Made by a program: the position numbers and the translations under genes
Notes under the pieces: generated by a model
Told to the model about the DNA's origin: nothing
Database searches by the model: none
Seen by the model: the letters and a program-made list of their open reading frames with translations, nothing else
Shown: one piece after another, positions 54,191 to 64,000 of the stretch
Layout: each line of letters starts with the position of its first letter
Numbering within the stretch: the stretch's first letter is position 1
Origin: Ovis canadensis
Lineage: Eukaryota; Chordata; Mammalia; Artiodactyla; Bovidae
Length of the DNA stretch: 64,000 nt
Assembly: GCF_042477335.2 (NCBI RefSeq)
Contig: NC_091247.1
Span: 3,990,501-4,054,500 of the forward strand
Direction of reading: 5' to 3'

Positions 54191-57100
54191 CTGCAGGGCA
54201 GCGGGAAGGGCTAGGTGAGCCCTGCTCCGGGGACTGGTGTGCTGGGCAGGGTTTTTTCCTGAGGCTGCCCCCGCTGCACAACCCTTGGGGAGGTTTTAGA
54301 GCTGTGCACCCGGCCAGGCCAAGCTCTCCATGCCAGGCATGGTGGTGGCTCAGCAGGTTTGGGGCCCCAGAGCCCCCAGGGGTCCCAGTGTGAAGGGTGG
54401 GAGCAGAGATCCCTTGGCCTGTGGTTGGCAGAGAGCTGGACAGGGGCTGAGGAAACCTGCTGTCATCGCCCTAGGCGCGCCGCGTACCCTTTGACTCTGC
54501 TCACCCTTATACCTAAACAGCTTGCTCCGGAATCTGGTACTGCATGCTGTGGATCGATCCCCCAGGGCTCAGAATGAGGGAACCCAGTAGCTAACGCCCG
54601 TGGGATCAGGCTCCTGATGTCCCTCTTCTTTGTGGGGCTCCTGGGAACAACTGCTCTGTGAGCCCTGCTTCTGGCCCGGTGCTGCCTCCAGCCAGAGGGT
54701 TTGCATTTTGCTAGGTCTCGGCCTCAGAGCCCCTCATTTTCAGTAAATGATTTGTCAGGTCAGAGTCACTCGGGTGAACCAAGGGGCCTAGGATTTTCCA
54801 GCTGGGGACCTCTGGACAGTAGCCCCAGGACTCACTTCATCTAGGTCTGGTCCTCTCCCATCCCCACCTCGGCCCCTCCCACATGTACGTGCGGAGACCC
54901 CTGAGGGGACCAGGAGGGTCTTACTTGGCTTGCAGGCTGCTCAGGTCATTGCTTTGGCTCACGAGGGTCTTGCATTTCTCGAGGAGGTTGTTGGTGACAG
55001 GGGTGCCAGCGTGCAGGGCCTCGAAGTGCTGGCAGAGCTTGCTGAGCTCTGAGCAGATGTCCAGGAACATGAGCAGGATGCGCCGGTCTGTGGAGTTGCT
55101 GCAGTGGTGCTCCATGTAGCTCTGCACCTGCACGGGCCCGCCGGGCGTGAGTGCCCAGGGCCCGCGAGCACCTGCCCTGGTCCTCCCGCCCTCCTGGGTC
55201 TACAGGCCTATAGACTGCGAATGTTGTGAAGTGTCCTGGGCCCCATGCAGAAGGCTCCGCGGGCTCCGTCTCACTCAGCCCTCGCTCGAATGCCACCTTC
55301 CAGGTCCCCTTTTTCAGTCCTCATTTTACAGATGATTATAAGGCTCAGAGAGGTGAAATACCTGCTCAGGTACCACTGCAGTGGTGAAGCTGAGTCACCC
55401 TAGCTCCAGGGCTCTGAGCCCAGACCTCTCACCAGACCCAGGCAGCTGAGCCAACACCTGAAGTACAGGGGGCTGGTCCCTGACTCTTGATGCTGAGGTC
55501 CCACCCACTTTGAGAATTGCTGGGCTGGGCCACTCAGTCCACAGAGCAAACTAGAATCTGTTGCAGTCTTGTTGTCCTACGTTTCCAGGGGCAGAGAAAG
55601 GAGGGACAAGTCAGTAAGTAGAGCTGGGAAAACAGTGGCCCGTATGAGGAAAGAAATGTAGCCTCCGCCTCATGCCACAGACAAAGTCAACTCCAGGAGA
55701 ATGGAGAACTTGATTACTAAAAACGGACTTCCCTGGTGGTCCAGTGGCTAAGACCCTGCTCCCAGTGCAGAAGGCCCGGGTTCCATCCCTGGTCAGGGAC
55801 CAAGACCCACATGCTGCAACTAAGTTCACATGCTGCAACTAAGACCCACGTAAATAAATGGAGCCAAGTAAAAATCAATATAAAAAATACTACAACTAAA
55901 GCTTCCATGTGAATGTGTTTTAGTGGAAGGGAAGTTTTTCATCACCAACTCAATGGACATGAGTTTGAGCAGGCTCTGGGAGTTGGTGATGGACAGGGAG
56001 GCCTGGCGTGCTGCAGTCCATGGGGTCGCAAAGAGTCGGACACAACTGAGTGACTGAACTGAACTGAAGTTTTTCTTAAGCCACAAAAGAGGCTAAGGAC
56101 AGTGATGCAGCTGATCTAATTTCAACTCATTTCCCTGGAGACCCTGGGGGCCTTTCCAGCTCAGGACATCCCACATCTGGACACCCAGTCAGTCTGGGTC
56201 TGAGATCCACATGGGCACAGGAGGAGGGGACTCCAGTCTGGGCAGGATTAACTGACGCATTCCATGTGGTCCTACCCTCAGTGATCTGCTGGAAGGGGGT
56301 GTTTCCCACCTCCTCCAGTTCCCAGAAAATTGTAAGTCTAAACCTAGGTTTTCCTGCCGCTCCCAGCTGCCTTCTTGTCACTAGGGGATGTCTTTCCCCA
56401 ATGATCTCAAGTGGTCCTTCCCAAGGACAACAGCTTTGTGTAGGGGAAGAGGCTTTTGACACCCACAGTCTCTGCCTATACACCATGCACACCTGCCCCA
56501 GTATCCGGGGTAGGGACGAGCCTGCACTGTGGCGTAACTACAACAGAGCGGTGTTACTGGGCTACCTGGGGGACACTGCATGCAGGGTGCAGGGCAGGCG
56601 GTCACTTCCGATACCCTGGGCCAGGAAGGGCAGGGGCAGGGTTGAGAGTCAACACAGGTGGGGCCGTTATTCACCAAAAGCATTCTTGAACCTAAAGGCA
56701 AGAAGGAGCACACTGGGGTCACAAAGCCCTGATGGCGATTCTGAGCAGAGGCGGGGCATCTCAGGTGCTCCTTCCTGATACTAAACACCTGTCCATGCCT
56801 GTGGAAGGCTGAGCCTTTGAGGGACAGGCTGACGAGGATGCAGCCAGTTTACTTTCAAACAGTTCAGAGGGAGGAGGGCGTGCATCAGTTCAGTTCAGTT
56901 GCTCAGTCGTGTCCGACTCTTTGCGACCCCATGAATCGCAGCATGCCAGGCCTCCCTGTCCATCACTAACTCCCGGAGTTCACTCAGACTCACGTCCATC
57001 GAGTCCGTGATGCCATCCAGCCATCTCATCCTCTGTCGTCCCCTTCTCCTGCCTCCAGTCCCTCCCAGCATCAGTCTTTTCCAATGAGTCAACTCTTCGC

Positions 57101-60100
57101 ATGAAGTGGCCAAAGTACTGGAGTTTCAGCTTTAGCATCATTCCTTCCAAAGAAATCCCGGGGCTGATCTCCTTTAGAATGGACTGGTTGGATCTCCTTG
57201 CAGTCCAAGGGACTCTCAAGAGTCTTCTCCAACACCACAGTTCAAAAGCGTCAATTCTTCAGCACTCAGCCTTGTTCACAGTCCAACTCTCACATCCATA
57301 TGTGACCACTGGAAAAACCATAGCCTTGACTAGATGGACCTTAGTCGGCAAAGTAGTGTCTCTGCTTTTGAATATGCTATCTAGGTTGGTCATAACTTTT
57401 CTTCCAAGGAGTAAGTGTCTTTTAATTTCATGGCTGCAGTCACCATCTGCAATGATTTTGGAGGCCCCCAAAACAAAGTCAGCCATTGTTTCCCCATCTA
57501 TTTGCCATAAAGTGATGGGAACAAATGCCATGATCTTCGTTTTCTGAATGTTGAGCTTTAAGCCAACTTTTTCACTCTCCACTTTCATCAAGAGGCTTTT
57601 TAGTTCCTCTTCACTTTCTGCCATAAGGGTGATGTCATCTGCATATCTGAGGTTATTGATACTTCTCCCAGAAATCTTGATTCCAGCTTGTGCTTCTTCC
57701 AGCCCAGCGTTTCTCATGATGCACTCTGCACAGAAGTTAAATAAGCAGGGTGACAATATACAGCCTTGACGTACTCCTTTTCCTATTTGGAACCAGTCTG
57801 TTGTTCCATGTCCCATTCTAACTGTTGCATCCTGACCTGCATACACATTTCTCAAGAGGCAGGTCATGTGGTCTGGTATTCCCATCTCTTTCAGAATTGT
57901 CCACAGTTTATTGTGATCCACACAGTCAAAGGTTTTGGCATAGTCAATAAAGCAGAAATAGATGTTTTTCTGGAACTCTCTTGCTTTTTCCATGATCCAG
58001 CGGATGTTGGCAATTTGATCTCTGGTTCCTCTGCCTTTTCTAAAACCAGCTTGAACATCTGGAAGGTCACGGTTCACGTATTGCTGAAGCCTGGCTTGGA
58101 GAATTTTGAGCATTACTTTACCAGCATGTGAGATGAGTGCAATTGTGCAGTAGTTTGAGCATTCTTTGGCATTGCCTTTCTTTGGGATTGGAATGAAAAC
58201 TGACCTTTTCCAGTCCTGTGGCCACTACTGAGTCTTCCAAATTTGCTGGCATATTGAGTGCAGCACTTTAACAGCATCATCTTTCAGAATTTGAAATAGC
58301 TCCACTGGTATTCTATCACCTCCACTAGCTTTGTTCGTAGTGATGCTTTCTAAGGCCCACTTGACTTCACATTCCAGGATGTCTGGCTCTAGATAAGTGA
58401 TCACACCATCGTGATTATCTGGATCGTGAAGATCTTTTTTGTACAGTTCTTCTGTGTATTCTTGCCACCTCTTCTTAATATCTTCTGCTTCTGTTAGGTC
58501 CATACCATTTCTGTCCTTTATCAAGCCCATCTTTGCATGAAATGTTCCCTTGGTATCTCTAATTTTCTTGAAGAGATTTTTAGTGTTTCCCGTTCTATTG
58601 TTTTCCTCTATTTCTTTGCATTGATTGCTGAAGAAGGCTTTCTTATCTCTTCTTGCTATTTGGAACTCTGCATTCAGATGCTTATATCTTTCCTTTTCTC
58701 CTTTGTTTTTTTGCCTCTCTTCTTTTCACAGCTATTTGTAAGGCCTCCCCAGACAGCCACTTTGCTTTTTTGCATTTCTTTTCCATGGGGATGGTCTTGA
58801 TCCCTGTCTCCTGCACAATGTCATGAACCTCAGTCCATAGTTCATCAGGCACTCTGTCTATCAGATCTAGGCCCTTCAATCTATTTCTCTCTTCCACTAT
58901 ATAATCATAAGGGATTTGATTTAGGTCATACCTGAATGGTCTAGTGGTTTTCCCTACTTTCTTCAATTTAAGTGTGAATTTGGCAATAAGGAGAGCTCAT
59001 GATCTGGGCCACCGTCAGCTCCCGATCTTGTTTTTGCTGACTATATAGAACTTCTCCATCTTTGGCTGCAAAGAATATAATCAGTCTGATTTCATTGTTG
59101 ACCATCTGGTGATGTCCATATGTAGAGTCTTCTCTTGTGTTGTTGGAAGAGGGTGTTTGCTATGACCAGTGCATTTTCTTGGCAAAACTCTATTAGTCTT
59201 TGCCCTGCTTCATTCCACATTCCAAGGCCAAATTTGCCTGTTACTCCAGGTGTTTCTTGACTTCCTACTTTTGCATTCCAGTCCCCTATCATGAAAAGGA
59301 CATCTTTTTTGGGTGTTAGTTCTAAAAGGTCTTGTAGGTCTTCATAGAACCATTCAACTTCAGCTTCTTCAGCGTTACTGGTTGGGGCATAGACTTGGAT
59401 TACTGTGATATTGAATGGTTTGCCTTGGAGACGAACAGAGGTCAATGTGTCGTGTTTGAGATTGCATCCAAGTACTGCATTTCGGACTCTCAGTACTTGG
59501 ATGCAATCTCAAACACGACACAATGATCTCTGTTCGTCTCCAAGGCAAACCATTCATTATATCTACTACTGCAGGGTGTGCATAAACGTGGCTAAATAGT
59601 AAACAAACTGGCGTATCTGGGTGAAGGTTATATGGGTGTTTTTCTACAGGTTTTTAAAATTTCGAGTTAAACTGGGAGAAATTTTCACAAAAATTAAAAA
59701 GTTTTTTTTTTTTTTTTGAGGATACTGCCAGGCCAGGGTTGTTCTCTGTGGCCCCGTGTGCTTCTCCTAAGCAGTTCTGAGCCTGGTCCCCACTCCCTAG
59801 CAGGTGGCATCTCTTCAGTGGGAGAGAGATCCATCTAGAGCTGTGCTTCTCAGGCACCTGGCTTCCTGGAAGGCTGCTTCAGTCTTGAGACCTCCACGTT
59901 TGGCAGGGCAAACTTGGACGGCAGCTCACACAAAGAGGAGACTCCGGTTAAATGAAATCATTTGCAAATGTGACTTGGCAATGTGTGCTTGGCGGGTCAC
60001 AATTTCTCAATCCCAGGGGGATCCAGTGGCTGGGACCATGTACATCTATCTGTTCACCTCATATCCCTGTTTTGAGCCCTAGGGCCTGGGATGAAGGGCG

Positions 60101-60589
60101 CTGCCAGATGCTGGGGGCGTGGGCTTCCAGATGAGCTCATGAAGTCTACCAGCAGCCCTGGGAGGTACGTGCTGCTCTTTGTACATTTTTAGTTAAAACC
60201 AGCCGGAGGTCACAGAGGTGGCATGTGGCAAAGCCAGGACTTAAACCCTGGCCCAGCGGTGTCTCCAGCCTCCGCTTTCAGCCGCTTTCTCACGTAGTTG
60301 TTGAGGGAATGAGTGCCTGGCTTGTTCCACAGTTAGGATCTGAGACCTGACCTGCACCCACACGCTGGCCCTCTCTGGGCCTTGGTTTCCCCAGCTTTTC
60401 CAGCAAGGGGTCGAGGCCTGGCCCCGCCTGCCCGCCAGTGCCTACCTGTCCGATGCTGGAGATGGGCCGGATCTTGTCGTGGGCATTCTCCCTGCAGTGC
60501 TCCAGGGCCCCGATGAAGGTGAATTGCTGCTGCTGGAAGATCTTGTACTTCTGCTCCACGCTCCGCAGGGACTCTTTCACCTCATTCAT
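53866..60589 (-). CDS. SPACA9: SPACA9 (sperm acrosome-associated protein 9), complete spliced coding region, 3 exons
   Basis: SPACA9 is a small helical protein found inside the microtubules of motile cilia and sperm tails (a microtubule inner protein) and reported in the acrosome region. Joining 60589-60446, 55127-54925 and 54190-53866 on the - strand gives 672 nt, 223 codons plus stop, with consistent phases (0, 2) and GT-AG introns. The protein opens [20 protein letters not shown] and ends [11 protein letters not shown]. It matches recalled human SPACA9 (222 residues) along its length, most divergent around residues 170-210. A second in-frame ATG directly upstream (60592) could add one Met. 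It is convergent with TSC1. The promoter was not found in the window. Confidence 0.95.
54191..54924 (-). other. SPACA9: SPACA9 last coding intron (0.7 kb)
   Basis: GC-rich unique sequence with no recognised repeat. On the - strand it runs from GTAAGA to CCCTGCAG. Confidence 0.6.
54925..55127 (-). CDS. SPACA9: SPACA9 middle coding exon, residues 49-116
   Basis: Starts [20 protein letters not shown] and ends SNDLSSLQA plus two bases of Lys116. The [20 protein letters not shown] part keeps the amphipathic pattern of the family. Reverse-strand acceptor CCGTGCAG and donor GTAAGA. Confidence 0.95.
55315..55440 (-). repeat. MIR SINE fragment
   Basis: CCTCATTTTACAGATGATTA, GGCTCAGAGAGGTGAAAT and the later 'gctgagtcaccctagctcc' follow the reversed MIR consensus. 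Confidence 0.65.
55729..55903 (+). mobile_element. CHR-type SINE
   Basis: Starts GGACTTCCCTGGTGGTCCAG, has two CATGCTGCAACTAAG steps and ends in an A-rich tail with AAATAAAT. Confidence 0.85.
55941..56065 (+). mobile_element. 5'-truncated BovB 3' tail with target-site duplication
   Basis: Only the last 125 bp of BovB are present, ending GACTGAACTGAACT. GAAGTTTTTC flanks it at 55931-55940 and 56066-56075, a perfect 10-bp duplication, so this is a complete but extremely truncated insertion. Confidence 0.85.
57259..58113 (-). pseudogene. BovB reverse transcriptase open frame, 284 codons
   Basis: An uninterrupted RT-domain frame within the BovB insertion. Motif A is [13 protein letters not shown], motif [12 protein letters not shown] and motif C YADD; all catalytic aspartates are present. 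It lacks the endonuclease, which lies in other frames further upstream, so it is a piece of a broken ORF2, not a host gene. Confidence 0.85.
59412..59556. repeat. 66-bp inverted repeat with 13-nt loop
   Basis: Arms at 59412-59477 and 59491-59556 are reverse complements with two mismatches (near 59442 and 59445). The loop is CATTTCGGACTCT. Both arms are BovB endonuclease sequence. Confidence 0.92.
60150..60260 (-). repeat. MIR SINE fragment
   Basis: CCCTGGGAGGTACGTGCTG, GGAGGTCACAGAGGTGG and AGCCAGGACTTAAACCC follow the reversed MIR core and 3' part. Confidence 0.6.
60446..60589 (-). CDS. SPACA9: SPACA9 first coding exon, coding part
   Basis: 48 codons from the second of two tandem ATGs, chosen because recalled human SPACA9 starts MNEVK. 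It contains a Gln-rich QQQQ step and the conserved [15 protein letters not shown] block. Confidence 0.93.
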
Positions 60590-60621
60590 CATTCTACGTG
60601 CTCACCGGGGCACGGAGGAAG
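60446..60621 (-). other. SPACA9: SPACA9 first coding exon with 5' UTR, residues 1-48
   Basis: On the - strand it follows the acceptor CCTCTGCACAG and ends before GTAGGC. About 30 nt are untranslated. Coding runs from the ATG at 60589 ([20 protein letters not shown]) to RPISSIGQ, phase 0. The ATG at 60592 just upstream is in frame. The presence of an acceptor implies at least one further 5' non-coding exon. Confidence 0.9.
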
Positions 60622-60889
60622 CTGTGCAGAGGAAGAGGAGAGTCCTGAGGTCCCAGGGCGCTGAGCAGCTTCCCACAGCCCTGGGAACGGACACAGTCTT
60701 CATCCCCATGTTGCAGAGAGGGAGGCGAGGCCCTGGGAGGCTGTGCACCTGCCCAAGAACCTGGCCAGCTGTCAGGGACACAACCAGGCTTGACTCAAAC
60801 CCGGCCCAAGCCCCATTACCCTCCAGGGACACGGTCTTTGCTGCAAACAAGACTTCCTTCCCTTAACTGTAGACAAGAGTTTCTCTGGG

Positions 60890-60912
60890 CCTCAGTTTCT
60901 CCAGATTGTGGG

Positions 60913-60959
<47 letters not shown>

Positions 60960-61102
60960 ACACACACTCACACTCTCACACACTCACACTCACACACTCT
61001 CACACTCTCACACACACACACACTCACACACACACTCACACACACACACTCACACTCCGGGACACAGTCCAACCCTTAGTTTCTCCAGATTGTAGGTGTT
61101 TA

Positions 61103-61133
<31 letters not shown>

Positions 61134-61290
61134 GGGACACAGTCCAGGCGTCAGTTTCTCCAGAAGACTGGGTGTCTACCACACACACACACTCTCACTC
61201 ACTCACTCACTCACTCACTCTGGGACACAGTATGGCCTCAGTTTCTCCAGATTGTGGGTATCTATCACACACACATACACATGGCCTCCC
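60890..61290 (+). repeat. Composite minisatellite with CT and CA microsatellites
   Basis: A phrase like CAGTTTCTCCAGATTGTGGG recurs about four times (near 60893, 61077, 61153 and 61237). Each copy is followed by a pure or mixed (CT)n, (CA)n or (ACTC)n run, and three intervals contain GGGACACAGT. It is a tandem array whose unit itself contains a dinucleotide repeat. Confidence 0.9.
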
Positions 61291-62572
61291 ATGGGTCACA
61301 GCGTGTAAAATCTATTTCATCAGCTGGGACCCAACTGCTTTAAAATATCTGCCACTCTACAGTTGGTAGGAAAGTCTAGGGATTGTTTTCCAGCTAAGCA
61401 GGGGGAGGTCGGCACTGGGACCCTCTCGACTTGTCTGAGGAGGTGCAGTTACCGGCTCTGGGCTTGGAGCAGGAGCCCTGAACTCGGGTTTGCCAGTCCC
61501 CAGGGCAGGCCTGGCACTTTGAGCACATGCCCAGTGCCCGGGGTCACAGGTTTATGAAATGTTAGGGCTGGAAGGCACCTCAGAATGTCAACTCCGCTTA
61601 ACTTCCAGGGGAAGCTGAGGCCCTGGGTCTCACAGCACGCTTGTGCCTGAGACACCCTAGGTCCTGGGTTTCCTGAGGTCTCACCACCAGCATCCTCAAA
61701 GGTGCCACAGCCGCTGTCCCTGCACCGTGAGGCCCCGGCACACGTGGAGCCCAGGCTCGGCTGCACAGAGACAAGGCCCCAGCGAGACGCTGCAAGTGGA
61801 AGAGGCCAGAACGTGGGTGGCGGGGCGCCAAGGAAGGGAAGGATGCATTCCAAGCGAGCTACCAGGTCCCAGGTAGGGAGGAGGCTTGCTTTCTGCTGGG
61901 CTCCCCTCAGCATCCTGAGCACAGCAGGATGGCAATGAGGAAGTCTGTGGTGAGGAGATGGCATCGGGGATGCGAGGACAGCAGACCATCAGGTGGCCTC
62001 CACAACACGGCAGGAGGGGTGAATCCCCGAGCTGGGGAGGGCAGGGGACAGGAGGCCGGGGAGCTGCTGCTGTCCTGGGCTGGGAGCTAAACGCAGCCCT
62101 GTTGCCACTGTAAAGGGGCTGCGCCAGGAAGGGGCCCGACCGTTGTGCCCCGCCAGCCAGGGTAGTGGCCCTGCAGACATCATGGGACCCTCTTGGCAGC
62201 GCCGTCCTGGGCCAGGCCTGACCCAGGGCCATGCTGGGTGGGGCCTCCTTCCACTCAACTTTCTCCCAGTTCTGGTTCTGCTGAAGCTAACCCTAACCCA
62301 AGCCAGGCAGGGAGTGGGGTTGGGGGTTGCCGCGGGGGCCATGGTTGGACACCTGTCATAGCCAGCCAAGGCCCACCCCCCCAACCAGCCCTACCTGCAG
62401 GCGGGAATGACGGTCAAGCTGGCTGCAGTGGTTTTCTGTTGCCTCCCCATGGAGGCAGGCCTACCAGGACCTGGCCTAGGGCGAGGAGGGGGAGGCACTT
62501 ACCTGGGTGCAAAAGGTAAGGGGGTGCCAGGCACTCAGCAATCAAGATAGGTAAAAGCAAGCATGACGTGTG

Positions 62573-62599
62573 CCCCCCCCCCCCCCACACACACACACA
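62573..62599 (+). repeat. C14 homopolymer followed by a CA tract
   Basis: Fourteen C (62573-62586) followed by a short AC repeat. The junction is a likely site of length variation and sequencing error. Confidence 0.8.
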
Positions 62600-63407
62600 A
62601 AGCCGCAGGGGCTGCTGACGGCTCGGCCTCCTCGGGGAGGAAGTTCTGAAAAGAAGGCAGGCTTTGGAGAGGAGGGTGGGCAGGCAGGCAAGCAGAGGTG
62701 GTGGGGTCCTGGGCAGAGGGTGAAGGCTGTGGGCAGGGCGAGGCTGAGGCCCCACGTGAGGGCAGAGCTGTGAGGTCATCCACGGAAGCTTCTAGCACAG
62801 GAGGTGCGGAGCACCTAAGGCGGTCAGTCATTCATGTTGAAGCGCCTGCCAGGGGTCAGACACCTGCAGGGTGCTGGACTGGGCACACAGCGTTCAGCCA
62901 AACAGACAAGACTCCTAACCTGGAGGGACGTCAGGAGTGGGAGGCAGACAGTGAGTGAATGGATTAAGGAGCAAAGAAAGTGAGGGGGACGGGTGGGGGT
63001 GGCCAGAAGGGCTACGTGGCCTGCAGGAGAGGCACATGCAGGAGGCAGGCAGGTGCAGGGGAGGCCGAACTGGAGCCGAGCTTCAGCCTTCACCGAGATC
63101 CCATGTGGCTCGCCCCAGTCCTCCTAGTAACAGCTGGCTACGCAGTGAGGCTCTAGGTAAACCCTGGACAAGCCTCATCTCAGATGCTCGCCACAGCCCC
63201 TTGAATGAGGTACCACAGTTATTCCCACAGGACAGACAACAAAGCTGAGGTCTGGCAGCTGGTGAGCAAACCCAGATGTCTCACTCACTTCTGCCCGATT
63301 TCACTGAGCCTGAGATCTTTACTTGGTTACCTCCCCTCTTGCCCCCACCTCAGTGAGGGTCCACTGAGAGAAACACACCGGATACCAGATTGACTGAGGC
63401 TGGAGGT

Positions 63408-63435
63408 GGGTGGGTGGGTGGGTGGGTGGGTGGGT
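63408..63435 (+). repeat. (GGGT)7 microsatellite, potential G-quadruplex
   Basis: Seven GGGT units in a row. Four or more GGG runs with 1-nt loops are the canonical sequence of a very stable parallel G-quadruplex. Confidence 0.9.
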
Positions 63436-64000
63436 GAGGTGTGGATATCAAGGGCCTACACTACCCAGACCCAATGCCTTGCTTCCACTTGTATGAGACT
63501 GTTCCGTTTCCCCATCACAAAGCAACGAGGACTAGAATTCAGTGTACCCCGCTCTCTGCTGCCCTCCTGGGCTTGCCAAGTTCTTCAGGGATAAAGCCCT
63601 ACCTCGGCTGGTGGCCCCAAGAGCCCCTGAGAGCAAAACCGACTTGGTTCTTGATCCTATTGACTTGTGACATGCGCACCAGGAATGCCGTGCGGGGAGC
63701 TGTAACAAGCTACCCAAAGTGACTGTCCCTTGAACAAGAGTCACCGCAGTCAAATTAGTCTAGATGAAAGGCAGGGGATGCAGGCGCTTCTCGATCTGGG
63801 GGAGGAGGAAGGAAAAAGTGATTACCCACTAGATTTTCAGCTTTAATTGATTTGTATTTTCCCAGGCTGTTAAAGAAGATTAAATCATGGTATGAAAAGT
63901 GCCTAGGGCTTAAAATAAATGAGGAGAAAGGCAAGTCACTTCAGAAATGTCCAGGAAGCAAGCTAAACCTCCCCAGTGCAAATTGCAGGCCTGGTGGTTG

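Larger units (their letters stand above)
56886..59574 (-). mobile_element. BovB LINE, nearly full ORF2, with inverted 5' end
   Basis: A - strand BovB of 2.7 kb. From its 5' side it reads the endonuclease (GDWNAK near 59,285), the linker, an RT with [24 protein letters not shown] and YADD, the C-terminal region and the CAGTTCAGTTCAG 3' tail. The last 84 bp (59491-59574) run in the opposite direction. GGCGTGCAT (56877-56885) and GGTGTGCAT (59575-59583) flank the whole as a 9-bp target duplication with one change. ORF2 is broken between segments, so activity is unlikely. Confidence 0.9.
55128..60445 (-). other. SPACA9: SPACA9 large coding intron (5.3 kb)
   Basis: About half is one young BovB insertion (56886-59574). 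It also holds a MIR at about 55315-55440, a CHR SINE (55729-55903), a 125-bp BovB tail (55941-56065) and a MIR at about 60150-60260. No other gene seen. Confidence 0.75.
60622..64000 (-). other. SPACA9 5' intron or upstream region
   Basis: No coding exon recognised. Holds MIR/L2-like debris (about 60710-60800, 62825-63000, 63130-63275), a composite minisatellite (60890-61290), a C14/CA tract (62573-62599) and a (GGGT)7 tract (63408-63435). I see no convincing CpG island, so the SPACA9 promoter is probably beyond the window. Confidence 0.55.

Noticed and set aside
60790-61369. Thr/His- and Leu/Ser-rich open frames of 100-150 codons
   Set aside because: They are translations of CT and CA microsatellites, with no start or splice context.
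62100-62330. GC-rich patch considered as the SPACA9 promoter or a neighbouring gene's CpG island
   Set aside because: CpG density is only moderate, with no first-exon donor or core promoter motif that I can point to. The promoter is more likely beyond the window.
61449-62384. Several long GC-rich frames on both strands as a possible extra gene
   Set aside because: Pro/Gly/Arg-rich composition, overlapping in several frames, no known domain and no splice pattern. Likely chance.

Overview
This is a mammalian nuclear window from a ruminant, most likely a bovid (cattle, sheep, goat or relative). It contains Bov-tA/BOV-A2 SINEs, CHR-type cetartiodactyl SINEs and three sizeable BovB (RTE) LINE copies, together with older MIR, L2 and MER5 debris shared by all placental mammals. 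No bacterial-style operons, tRNA or rRNA genes, or CRISPR arrays were seen.

Positions 1 to about 52,270 hold one gene on the + strand, TSC1 (hamartin), apparently complete. It has a CpG-rich promoter, two non-coding 5' exons (about 344-436 and 9010-9072), 21 coding exons between 16,174 and 47,442, and a 3' UTR of about 4.8 kb ending after an AATAAA at 52,248. I joined the exons by eye: every intron is GT-AG, all phases match and the coding length is 3,480 nt, giving 1,159 codons plus stop with no frameshift or nonsense change. Human hamartin, as recalled, is 1,164 residues.

Tail to tail on the - strand lies SPACA9 (formerly C9orf9), a sperm and cilia microtubule-lumen protein. Three coding exons (60,589-60,446, 55,127-54,925 and 54,190-53,866) encode 223 residues. 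Its poly(A) signal at 53,190-53,185 lies about 0.9 kb from the TSC1 3' end. Any 5' non-coding exon and promoter were not found in the window. The TSC1/SPACA9 order matches the human 9q34 arrangement as recalled.

The introns hold most of the DNA. Intron 3 of TSC1 contains a BovB copy whose 5' part is inverted, with a SINE nested in it. Intron 20 holds a BovB reverse-transcriptase fragment and a probable solo LTR. The large SPACA9 intron holds a young BovB with a reverse-transcriptase frame of 284 codons and a 66-bp inverted repeat at its 5' end; one direct repeat flanks the whole structure. The last 3.5 kb carries a composite CT/CA minisatellite and a (GGGT)7 tract.

The most interesting host-gene signals are at the 5' end of TSC1. 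There is a perfect palindromic CLEAR/E-box (GTCACGTGAC), a perfect TISU/YY1 element whose ATG opens a 10-residue upstream ORF, and three further upstream ORFs, one overlapping the hamartin start. TSC1 protein restrains mTORC1, and TFEB, which binds CLEAR sites, is an mTORC1 target, so these sites suggest transcriptional and translational feedback on the gene. That is inference, not shown here.
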